Shown one piece after another: positions 23,276-33,034 of a stretch of DNA of 64,000 nt. Positions within the stretch are counted from its first letter, which is position 1. Every line of letters starts with the position of its first letter. The position numbers were made by a program, and so were the translations under genes. The DNA is from Schizophyllum amplum. Its lineage: Eukaryota > Basidiomycota > Agaricomycetes > Agaricales > Schizophyllaceae. The stretch spans positions 930,001 through 994,000 of the forward strand of contig VDMD01000001.1 of assembly GCA_007026445.1 (NCBI GenBank). The letters are read 5' to 3'. Below the pieces are notes generated by a model. It saw only the letters and a list, made by a program, of their open reading frames with translations, was not told where the DNA came from and did not search any database.

Positions 23276-24061
23276 ATGCCCCGCATCTCCCGCGCCGCCG
23301 ACCAGCGCACCCTCGAATACCTCCCTGTCGCCTCCCTCCTCATCATTCAAAACCTCTCCGACCCCCTCTCCGACCCTCTCGACAGACCCACCGGCACCGA
23401 TCTCTTCTTGCTCGACGCCTACCGTCTCTGCGAGCTCGCCGACATCTACACCCCGCGCCTCGATGCCTGTGGAAACGACCTACGCGCTCTCCTCCGTGTC
23501 TCGCGGCGCCTCTGCGGAAAACTCGAGGATATCACGAAGCGGATGATGCTGGCGGTCCTCGGCGGGCCTGCGGCTATGACTGCCGATTTAGACGGCATTG
23601 AATTCACCTCCCTCATGAACACGACGCTCGCAGTAGGGATGGCCCGGATACGGACGCAGGACGAGGAAAACGAGCGGCGCAAAAGGAAGAGGAAGGAACG
23701 GAGGCGGCGGAGGAGGCGTGCTCGGGGAAGACGTGATGCGCTGGACTCGGACTCGAGCGACGACGACGATTTGTTGAGGGAGGAGCTCGAGGAACCTGAT
23801 TACCATACGAATATGCTGGTGGCCGTGTCACTTGCATGCCCGTACCGGGACCTCGTCAAGGCGAGAGAAAAGGCAGTGGAAGAGGGCAAAGAGACCGTAC
23901 ATGACAGCGAAGATGAAACCGAGGAGGAGAATGAGGACGATGAAGACATGGAGGAAGGGGGTGAGGAAGACGATGACATGGATGACGAGGAAGGGAGTTC
24001 GGAGAACGAGGAGATGTCGGACGACGAAGGGAGTTCGGAGAACGAGGAAATGTCAGACTGA
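23276..24061 (+). CDS. Orphan with basic block and highly acidic tail
   Basis: Single-exon frame of 261 residues. Residues 1-130 look folded and helical (TLEYLPVASLLIIQNLSDPL, LLDAYRLCELADIYTPRL, LRALLRVSRRLCGKLEDITK). A strongly basic run at about 135-155 (R/K-rich) and an acidic stretch follow. After YHTNMLVAVSLACPYRDLVK the last about 60 residues are almost all D/E with Met, Ser and Gly. The extreme C-terminus repeats DDEGSSENEEMS. Such charge blocks are common in nuclear or nucleolar proteins, but no family was recognised. The ATG lies 268 bp from the divergent LRO1 start, so the two may share a promoter region. Confidence 0.75.
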   Translation: MPRISRAADQRTLEYLPVASLLIIQNLSDPLSDPLDRPTGTDLFLLDAYRLCELADIYTPRLDACGNDLRALLRVSRRLCGKLEDITKRMMLAVLGGPAAMTADLDGIEFTSLMNTTLAVGMARIRTQDEENERRKRKRKERRRRRRRARGRRDALDSDSSDDDDLLREELEEPDYHTNMLVAVSLACPYRDLVKAREKAVEEGKETVHDSEDETEEENEDDEDMEEGGEEDDDMDDEEGSSENEEMSDDEGSSENEEMSD

Positions 24062-24192
24062 CGAATGGCGATTGGTGAAGGTAAGCTGTCTGTATGCCAA
24101 CGAGGAATTTACCGATTTCGTGCAGAATTATCTGCCTCGCGGCATACAGTGTCCATGGCCGTCATCGACGGCGCCGACGCTCATCTCGCCAG

Positions 24193-24213
24193 CCCCCTCC
24201 CCCCCCCCCCCCC
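24193..24213. repeat. Poly-C tract
   Basis: C-rich run interrupted by one T, with 15 uninterrupted C at 24199-24213, about 130 bp after the stop of the upstream gene. Homopolymers of this length are prone to length error in sequencing. Confidence 0.9.
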
Positions 24214-25341
24214 AAGATAACTAATCCCCGCTCGTCCTCAGTTCTTTCCATCACCCGCCACCTACGCCCCGTCGTATGATATCAGAATTCAACGCCTTCT
24301 TTTGCCTCTTCGGCCCACACCATTCTAACCTATCGTCCTTTGTTGTCATCCTATACTATAGCATTCTACTTACTGATCACGTCTGCCCTTTCGTGCCAGT
24401 ACGGTGCCACACTATTCGCATTGTGGCATATGCGAATAAGTATCTTGTGGCACATGCGAATATCGTGGCACCTTCCACAGTTTCCTTCTATTTACTACAG
24501 ATTGTTTCCTGTACGTGTCACTACACACCAATCATTATCTTCACTTATTCGCGTTCAACACTCTAACCTGCCTGACCTTCGTGCGCGCTTTTCAACTCAA
24601 GACTCCACACGCGCCGTCGAGTGCAGAGTATGCCGATGACGATAAAGGCTCTCTGGAACACCGGAACGCTGCACCCTGGTTTACTCTGACGCTCATGTCG
24701 TGGTTGGCTTCCGAGAATGCATAGCCGGACGTCGATGCGCAAGCCAGACGGTGGTGGGCGCTGAGCCAGTGCGAGGGGGTTTGTCGAGGGACTCCCTCAC
24801 AACAGCGACAGCGTTAGATAATTGTTCACAAAAGCATTCACAACGTCCTCGCAGATCTCTTCATGCCTACTGCTTTCTGAGATAAAGCCTCTCGCGCTGC
24901 TGCAGTCGAGATGACAACTCTTATAGACACATATTAAGTACATCTGGAGGACAAAGCATGCAATATATAGACAAAACGTAGATATCAGAGATGCACGACA
25001 GACGATATACGAATTCCTGCCCTATGTAGCCAGACGATCTGTCTCACTCAGTAGGCGAGCGGCGAAGTGGGTGAGTGATTTCCGGTGGAGCAGGCTACGA
25101 GCAGAACATGAACATGATATAGCAAAAAAAATATGCGCAGAGCGATTATAGGATAGCAGGACGTGCAAGCAGACGGGGAATCCAATGGAGAGTCCGATAC
25201 ATTCAATGGCGACTCCGAACGCGCCAGCGCACGGGTGTCGAATAAGCAAGCGCAGGCGCCGTCGAACGAGAGAACTCCAGACGTTGTCGAACGGACCTCA
25301 TGTCTCATCATCAAGCGAGCGAAGCTCGGCTGATCAAGCGA
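24214..25341. other. Intergenic, AT-richer, no gene seen
   Basis: Frames here are short and hydrophobic by composition. A small direct repeat of GTGGCAYATGCGAATA occurs at about 24422-24465, with ATTCGCAT just before it forming an inverted partner. Nothing else notable. Confidence 0.5.
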
Positions 25342-28308
25342 TCACTGCCCGCGGTTCTGCGAAGGCGCACGCGGGGCTTTACCCCGCGACGACGAGCCCG
25401 CGGGTTTGGACTGCGACGGTGCGCGCGACCGAGGCATAGCCTGCGACGGCCCGCTGGCGACGTTGACCTGCGACGACCCACCCGCAGGCTTAGATCGCTT
25501 GCTCTGCGACGGTACGCGTGACCGAGTTCTGGTCTGCGAGCCCCCCGGGTTGGCTTGCGAGTCAGACCCACTCGTCTGCGACGAAGCATCCGACGAGGGT
25601 TTATTCAGCGCAGCGATCCGGGAACTCGAGCGCGACGTCCGAGCCTGCGGGGGTTGCAAAGTTTGTGATCGGGATGAGCGCACGCCAGGAGCCGGAGCTG
25701 CGGCCTCGGCCTGCGACTGCGCGGATTGACTGCTCCCAGCGACTGTCCCACCCGACGCGGTGGTCCTCGTAGACTTCCGGGTTGGCGCAAGCTGGCTCGT
25801 GCGACCGCGACCACTGTCGGCGGAGGTCGATGTCGTGCCGCTAGTCCTCGCTGGACCGCTAGGCTGACTGCTGTCGACCGAAGGGGCACCCCTGCCGCGT
25901 GACCTCGTTGGACCTGCGGGTGCAGCTGGTGCGTCGTGCTGCCTGCGAAGCTCCTGCACCTTGCGCAAAGCCTCATTTTGGCGTTTCTCCAAGTCAGCGA
26001 GCTCCTTCTCAAGGTCCTCAAGCTGCTGGTCAAGAGTCCATCGGAGGCTAGGGTCATTTTGCGCGAGCCTGTCCGTGAGAGATTGCCGAACTTCGTCGAA
26101 CCGTTTACTGACGCGTTCTGCATGTACATGGCGCAAGCACAGGAGGAAAGTGCAGAATTGGATAGCTTGCTTGTAGTCGGTGAGGTCGAATTTCTGTGGA
26201 TTGCGAGATGCAATCCAGACGAGGACGGGAGGTCCTTTGGATGGCTACAAGAAAAGTCGTGAGTGAACGTGTATGTTGTCTTTGTACATACCACATACCA
26301 AATGAGCAGTTTGAACCACCCTGAAACCCCACGCCACATACACATAACCGACCGGCCCGTCGGTAGCAAGGCAGAATGTGGGGCAATCGTAGATACCCAG
26401 CGCTGCCAGCTTATGGACAGAGGACGTCAGATAAGAGAATGCTTGGTTGAGGCACTGCATGGTGAAGACCCAGTCATGCGAGCGCTTGTATTCAGCAAAA
26501 TAGAAAGCAATCATGAGGGCTGAGAAAAGCATGGGTATTGCGATCATAAGGACTGATGGGCGACGTACGGAATCGTTGCTCGGGGAGCGGTTCCATGGTC
26601 ATCGAAACCTCGACCCTCATCGAAGAGACTCCCGCCTCGCTATCGGAGGGCGCCGGGCTCGGCATCCTCGGAAGGACATCGACGACCGTTGGAGAATCAG
26701 ATACGAAGGTGGGTAAGGAGCGTCGGGTGGCTCGCAGTGCGCCCTGCGCAAGGTCCTTGTGGTCAGGTAATCCGAGGCCACCTCTAGGATCACCTGGGCG
26801 CTCCTGCGCAAGGCGTTGCGTATCGGTGAATAAGGTGTGTGATGAAACGGTTATTTCGGGCCGCGGCTGACGAGGGTTCTTCTCAGCGAGAGCGCTCTGT
26901 TGCTCGGCTTCTCTTTCGAACAAAAAGTCGGTAATTCTGATCCCCGAGATAGCGTCGCATCTCGCCTGAACGGGCTCTTCTTGCAAGCGGGAAAGACACG
27001 AGTCGTCAGTCAGCAGGTTTTCTGCCCAACAGTGAATGTCTCTGCTCTGCTGTCGCGCTTGCGCGATGTAGTTCCTAGCGTGTTCAACCTCGCCATTACC
27101 GTAGTCTTCCAGTACGTCGGCGGGCCAAGTCTTTGTTGGCGTTCTCTTTCCCAGGGCCTTCTGGCGCTTTTCGGCATTTGCTGTGAGTTCTTCCATCCCC
27201 TCAAGGTTAAAGTCCGCATCCACCAACTGTCTTAGCGTGAACTCTCTGGCGAGGCTTCGAAGGGTTAAGGGGATGATGCGCGGCATCTTGATGTCATACT
27301 CCATGCTGAAAATCTCGTCAGACATTCGACTGTACATTTGATATCCAGTATAAGGAAGCTCACCGGAGGAATATCTTCTCGTACGAGCCTTCGTCATTTT
27401 GGACGAGCCCTTCAAGAAAACGAATATGCAGAGGGTCCCAGCAGATGACACGCCCTTCGTGCTCCACGTAGTGTGACCAATCTATGCGACACGCGGCAGC
27501 CGAGGTCTCCAGAATGAGGGGTAATGCACCGATGATATGTTGTATGATGATCACCTCCTGCTCCGTCGTTAAGCGCGATAACCGAGTCGAATACAATTCC
27601 GTCTGCGTCAGTTCCGCCAATTCGTCTTGAAGATCGACATATGTGTTATATTCACGTATAGCTGCGATCTATAAAGATAAGATATGAGATTATGTGATGC
27701 GGCGAGGTAAGCCTTACCGTGCGCGCTGTGTCCTGTTGCGACGATTATGAGAGAACAACGCGAGCAAACCGCAGCAAACTCACCGCAATACCAAGCCCGG
27801 TCTAGTCATCGTAAAAATGGTGAGATATCGTGGTGCACATGAGGGAAGAGAACGACGAACGTCGAGGGATTCTGGTAACTGACCTCGCGTCAGCGAAAGA
27901 ATGGGATATAACAACGCGAGCACCCGAACCTTAATGGGACGGAAGTAATCCATGATACCCCGAATGGCATTCAAGTGAGGGAACAGTTCGCACTCCTGTA
28001 TGTTGCGAGGGAACGACGTGTGCACGACACCCCTATTGTAGAGCATGACTTGAGAGGGAGTGAGGTTATGCAGGTATGCGGCTGCCGTCAGGTTTGCGTA
28101 TCTAATGGGACGTTAAAGGTCATCCGTAGAAGAAATGGGTTGACAAATTCCGAGGCGGAATATCGTTTGGCGGGTCCTTTCACGCTGGGTCTCAAATTGG
28201 CAAGTTGAGCCAAGTGAAAGAGAGTCGACGCACATTAGACATTGAAGGGACAGATCTGACTTCAACGCTTCTTCTACGAAGTCCAACTTCCCATCTTTCA
28301 ACATCCGC
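25342..28308 (-). CDS. Cassette gene 2, copy B
   Basis: Paralogue of the gene at 3238-6196 with the same exon order. Exons with closed phases: 27930-28101, 27784-27801, 27718-27732, 27364-27668, 26569-27305, 26299-26519, 25342-26244; a probable 5' exon at 28234-28308 encodes GKLDFVEEALKSDLSLQCL. Conserved blocks: LYNRGVVHTSFPR, ECELFPHLNAIRGIMDYFRP, HYVEHEGRVICWDPLH, MEYDIKMPR, GLGLPDHKDLAQ, YFAEYKRSHDWVFT, CPTFCLATDGPVGYVYVA, PPVLVWIASRNP and a coiled coil (LEKELADLEKRQNEALRKV). The tail is Ser/Arg/Pro/Gln-rich (SKPAGSSS, PRAPSQ). Protein identity to copy A is only about half by eye. Between 28101 and the 5' exon the GT donor present in copy A is absent, so the N-terminus may be damaged or start lower. 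Function unknown. Confidence 0.65.
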
Positions 28309-28411
28309 CTGGGAAGATCAAGAAATGGCCTGCAAAGTAGTAAGGTGCTCACTTGGGGAAAGACGTAGAAGCGCTATAGGTCGTTCAGTATACAGCGCAG
28401 CGCAGTCCAGA

Positions 28412-30488
28412 TCAACCAACAGACCTGGACTTTGCTCCCTGTGTGGTTCGCGAGGTCTTCGATGTGGCCGTGTCCTTCTTGTTGCTCATACTGCAAACGC
28501 TTAAGACGACCGAAGAGCGTCAGCTCAATTTACAACTGACCTGGAAGTAGTGGTGGTACGGGAGCAAGCTGAGAGCAAGGAAGAACCGCCGGACTGCAAG
28601 GCCTTGGCCTCGCGTATCGATGGCCGGCAACGTGCCCATTGGCTGCGCGCATATTACGTCAGCACAATGGAGAAGAGAAGCTCATATCCATACCGCGGTG
28701 AACAGGCCACTGCCCCCCGCCACGCTTCTACACGTATACGCAGCGCCGGTAGATCCGGGTCTGCATGCTGCCGGCCTGCCATGTCCAGCCTCCACCGCAG
28801 AGAGTTACGAGCAAGTGCGGAGCTGAGGCCTTCTTGCGCCCGCTGAACCATGGCGGCAGTATGTTCGCGCAGCGCGGCTAGGCAATATGCCAGCTCCAAC
28901 GCCTCTGCAGGCTTCCGCACATCGAACGCGGCCAGTGCGCGGCAGGGCAGAGAGCTGGGGTCACCATATGCGATATGGACCTCGACCTGCGAAGGCGTTC
29001 AGAACAGCGACTCGAGTAACGAGTCAGCCCACTCACGCAATCAATATCTGCGGGGACGGACGTCCACCCAAGGATAAGCCGTATCCGCGTTGAGTATTTC
29101 TCAAAAACGATCCCCACCATAGGATCCATGACGCCGACGGCGCGGCGTTGCAAGAGAGCACTCGACATTGCGTACGGCATCTTCTCCGGACGTGCAACAC
29201 ACAGGAGGCCTAAGTCGATGAAGTTGTCCCTCGCGTGAAAAAGTAGCTGCGTATGCGCGAGCGCTGCTTCTTCAGCTTCCGCTTCCTCCTCCTCGGCGTC
29301 CTCGTAAGGTGTGTCCAATTCACTCTCTCCAGCAGGCTCGTCATTGTCGTCGCCTGCTTCAATGTCGTCGGCTTCCGTATCATAGTCCTCATCCTCGAAA
29401 TCATCTTCGTCTTCATCGATCGCCATACCGTCGTCCGCGGGTCCTTCATTGTCTTCTCCTCCTTGCTCCCCTTCCTGTGCATCTTGTAATTCACCCGCGT
29501 CGACGCCGCGCAAGAATGAAGACTTGGCGTCGAAGACGCGTCGCCGGCTGTCGTCCGAGAAGGAGACCTCCGTAGTGGTCCAGTTCGCGCACTCCCAGCT
29601 GGGGTGCTCGTCGTCCTCGACAAAGGAGTCAGCCGATAATACGCTGCTATGAGACTCATCGTCATCCAGCCGGGAGTCAAGTTGATCGAGCCCCTCGCCA
29701 GATGCCCCAGCTTCGTCGTTGTCCCATTGGACGCCATTGCTGCCGGCGGTTCTGTGCCTCAGAGCCTTGCCGCCATGATGTCCAGACGTGCATGACACGT
29801 CGTCCATAGTACAGTCCTCGGGTGTTCCGTGATTTGGAGGCGACATAGCGACCCACGAAGACGGTGCAGGCGACGATGGATCCATCGTGGGCCCCGCACG
29901 CGGGATTGCCAGCCCAGCCGTCAACATCGCATCGACACGCATGTACGGGGGAAGAAATCGCGCATTCGGGTCCTCAAAGTGGCAAGGGTCCGCAGGCAAT
30001 ATGAATGGTTCGCCAAAGCTGCTCGACCGCATCAGCACAAAGCGCACGCAGTCGCACATATAGTACACTCACTTCGGCTGCTCGACCGGCCATATCTTCA
30101 TGAGTAGATCGGCAATGTAGGCCCAAGTGAAGCATAGTTTGGGTACAGTCTCGAAAGGCTGTTCAAGGCGCTCCATCATCGCGAGGCCTAAAGACACCCG
30201 CGACGCAGCGGAAACCAAGTTGCCCATGAGCGGATCGTCGAAGTGGGGCACATCGACCCTCCCTCCTCCATTGTTATACACCTCCCTAAGCTTGATAATA
30301 GTCAGAATCGCGCGCAAATAGGGTGCTAGCACACGCACTGTGCGCACAAGCTCAGGGAACGCGCTGTCGTCTTCGCGGAGCTTCAGCGCTTTGACCAGAG
30401 CTTCGACCGCTTCAGGCCAGCCATTTGAGGCGCCAATCTCGTGTTGGTGAACATGTATGGTCTTCGGCTGGTCGAAATATTCTGCCAT
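28412..30488 (-). CDS. Cassette gene 1, copy B: unknown 623-residue protein
   Basis: Exons: 30073-30488, 29037-30018, 28694-28986, 28541-28642, 28412-28490, all GT-AG, phases 2/0/2/2, total 1,872 nt. Start MAEYFDQPKTIHVHQHE. Residues 1-138 form a helical domain (WPEAVEALVKALKLREDD, VSAASRVSLGLAMMERLEQP, LCFTWAYIADLLMKIWP). Next come FGEPFILPADPCHFEDPNAR and a Ser/Pro-rich linker, an about 100-residue D/E-rich stretch, then LLFHARDNFIDLGLLCVARP with MDPMVGIVF and RLILGWTSVPADIDC. Exon 3 adds VEVHIAYGD and a helical block (LELAYCLAALREHTAAMVQR). The last two exons give a Ser/Thr/Lys tail ending KSRSVG. The tail frame was chosen because phases close and most differences from copy A are synonymous in it. 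No known family recognised. Confidence 0.75.
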
Positions 30489-30581
30489 CGTCTCCGCTGC
30501 AGAACGCGGTGATGGTTCATGGTCAAGTCCGCGGACGCAGCGGGCCGCTGACAGTCTGAGTGATCGCAACGACAATGATAG

Positions 30582-30599
30582 CACGTGTAATATCACGTG
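30582..30599 (-). promoter_or_regulatory. Paired CACGTG boxes upstream of cassette gene 1, copy B
   Basis: CACGTG at 30582-30587 and 30594-30599, same 12-bp spacing as in copy A, about 95 bp upstream of the ATG at 30488. Retention of both boxes while nearby bases differ suggests selection or recent copying. Confidence 0.45.
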
Positions 30600-30695
30600 C
30601 CTTATGTTCAAACTTCAGATTCAAGTTGTCGTCAGCCTGAACGTCAAGCGACTCATTTTATGCAGTCGTTCGAGGTCGTATGTCGTTTCTATTTT

Positions 30696-31026
30696 CAGCT
30701 GTTTGCAAAACGATAGACGGGTCGCGCTCAGACGCTGTGGAGCGCGCGTGACCGGTCCGAGGACACCCGGGCAGCGTCGACGGTCGATGGAAGCCAAACC
30801 GGGGAGTACTGGAGCCCGGTTTATGGCCCAAAAGGTAAGGAACATAGATCTCGTCCCCTGCGAGGTCCTCCACGCTATGCGGCGGGCTTGGCGGCGAAGG
30901 CTCAAGTCACCACGCGCGGTCGGACAATGGTGCCGGAGGCGCGCCGTTGGAGCGCCTCGCGTGTGTTTTGCTCTTCACGTGAGGTGGGCGTCAGAGCGCG
31001 ACCCGTCTATCGTTTTGCAAACAGCT
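30696..31026. mobile_element. 331-bp inverted-repeat (MITE-like) element
   Basis: The left arm 30696-30736 and right arm 30988-31026 are near-perfect inverted copies (outer end CAGCTGTTTGCAAAACGATA, continuing to ACGGGTCGCGCTC). No coding capacity inside. A related end occurs at about 40028-40060. Size, arms and repetition fit a miniature inverted-repeat element; a clean target duplication was not identified. Confidence 0.55.
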
Positions 31027-31167
31027 GTTATGTAAGTACAGCCTTGCCTGTTGTCAAGGCGCACAAATTTTGGTCCCGTCACATAACACGGCGGAGGACG
31101 CGAATGTTTTCAACGCCCCAAGTACGCTAACGCCCATACCTGTCGTACATTGACAACTAACTACGCC

Positions 31168-32744
31168 TCAGGTACGACTATGTCTCAACAGCGCCTTACT
31201 CCTAAACGTCGCATTATACTGCAGCAGATTATTGATATCCCGCACCCAGTCGTCCTCCTTCCCCGGCCCCGCGCCCTCGTGCCCGCGCATTTCCTCCATC
31301 TCTTTGTGGTCCGCGATGGACGAGCGGTTGATGCAGGGCACGGGGAATGGCGAAGCCTGGACGGTCACTGACTCGCCGGGCTCGAGAACTTGTGTCGTGC
31401 GCCTGTCGGCGGTGTGCCAGTCCATGGTGCGCCCGTCCATGGACACGATGGCGGGCGAGCGGCTGTTTTCGGCGATCTGCGAGGGGGGTGAGTAAGGATT
31501 GGGGAGACGGGGTGGGGAGACGGAGTGGGGAGAGGACTAGGCAATGCGGAAGACGAGGATGTAAGTGTCGGTAGATGCACATACCCGAGCTGTTATAGTT
31601 GATGAAGCGGGGAATACCAGTGGTCGGAAAGACAGGCTGCGTGGGCAGATGGGTGTCAAGACGATGGCGCTTAACGAAGGGTGGACGATAGGGCCGCCCG
31701 CGGACAACGAGTAGGCCGTTGACCCGGTCGGCGTGGATATGATGAGGCCGTCAGACTGAGATCCCGTTAGCAACATGATAGCTGTAGTATGTAAGAGGGG
31801 ATGAACGCACGACGCCCTCCGTAAGATGCTGCCCGTCAACGAAGATGTCCATCGTGACGAGGTGCTGTATGCCGCCCCGGTGCAACGCCACCTCGTTCAT
31901 CACCTGCCAGCCTGCGCTCTGGGTCAGGTTCGGGCCACACAGCACGAGACGGCTAACAACACACTTTCGCCCTGCACGCCTTTTCGAGAGAGGCCTTTGT
32001 CGAAGAAGGAGCAGGCGAGGCGCATGCGGTCGAGGACCGTCGCCTTGCCCTCGAACACGCTCTCGAGCGCTTTTGCGTAGTCGTCGACGTCTGAGGGTAC
32101 GTTTGAGTTGCTATGCGTTATAGAAGGTGTTGGGCGTGCGTACGGAATGGGAGCAAAAAGCCCAGGGTGCCCATGGAGAAGCTGAGCACCGGAGGTACGG
32201 CATCTGTGCTGAAAAGTGATGAGGCATGCAGTATGGTCCCATCGCCTCCGAGGGTGACTACAAGGTCGATCGGAGGTGCCTGTGCGTCTGAAAGGAATTA
32301 GTCGTATAGGAGGGAGATGTAGTAGGCGACGCACCTGGTCGCCACACCTCCGCACCGTGGGGGATGTCGGGGCGGTCCTCGTGGAAGACTCTCACGTCGG
32401 GGTACGTCTGGTTGACATGCCTATGTCCTCCGTGCTAGTAAGATACCAGTAGAAAAAGGCAGGATATGCACATACTGGAGTATGGCGTCGATGGCAAGTA
32501 CGACTTGTGGTGTGCGAAGCTTGTTCACGATGAGTATGCTTTGTGGCTTCCTGTATACGAGTCAGAGGTGTAGGAGCGATAGGCAGTTGCCACACACTTG
32601 TTTGGTATCGCCGTGAGTGATGGAGTGGGGGCAGTTTGTGTATAAAGATGGCGACGGCGCGCTGGTGGCGCGGCAAACAATTTCGGTGTCCGTCCGCGAG
32701 AAGATCGGGGTGCGCATCTGGCGGCGCGCAAAAGGAGTGGCCAT
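31168..32744 (-). CDS. NAD kinase (ATP-dependent, makes NADP)
   Basis: Phosphorylates NAD(H) to NADP(H). Exons (minus): 32596-32744, 32476-32550, 32335-32420, 32144-32287, 31965-32090, 31811-31911, 31585-31755, 31168-31476; phases close to give 386 residues. Diagnostic motifs: [18 protein letters not shown] (GGDGT nucleotide-binding and catalytic motif), [25 protein letters not shown] (NE motif), [20 protein letters not shown] (the family signature) and [20 protein letters not shown]. The N-terminus carries Arg/Ser/Thr ([14 protein letters not shown]), a possible but unproven mitochondrial presequence, so Utr1-like cytosolic and Pos5-like mitochondrial identities both remain possible. It ends in a polar tail with stop at 31168. 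Divergent from the BRCT gene, 290 bp between start codons. Confidence 0.92.
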
Positions 32745-32987
32745 GTCGCCGAGTTCATTATTGTTCTTACCCCCGGTGCATAAGCTGCCGTTCTCGGGAC
32801 TTAGAGGTTCACAAAACCCGCGGACGTCGCTGGCGGCAACGTTCGCGTCATTCGCCGTCGCCGTTCGTGACAAGTATTGATGAGTCACGTGTTTCTCCCA
32901 CGGTTACGCGCTTTCAGAATCAACGCGTCGAAGAACGCGCCTTGTTTTGGACCGCGACGCCACCTTTGGGCCAGCACTATACCCGGC

Positions 32988-33008
32988 GACGACGACGACG
33001 ACGACGAC
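32988..33008. repeat. GAC trinucleotide microsatellite
   Basis: Seven GAC units in the 5' leader of the BRCT gene, 26 bp before its ATG at 33035. Confidence 0.9.
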
Positions 33009-33034
33009 AAGCACGAACTCTCTGAGCCCAGCAC

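Noticed and set aside
24276..24639. Two overlapping hydrophobic frames of about 100 codons
   Set aside because: AT-richer intergenic DNA; hydrophobicity reflects T-rich codons and no splice or start context supports them.
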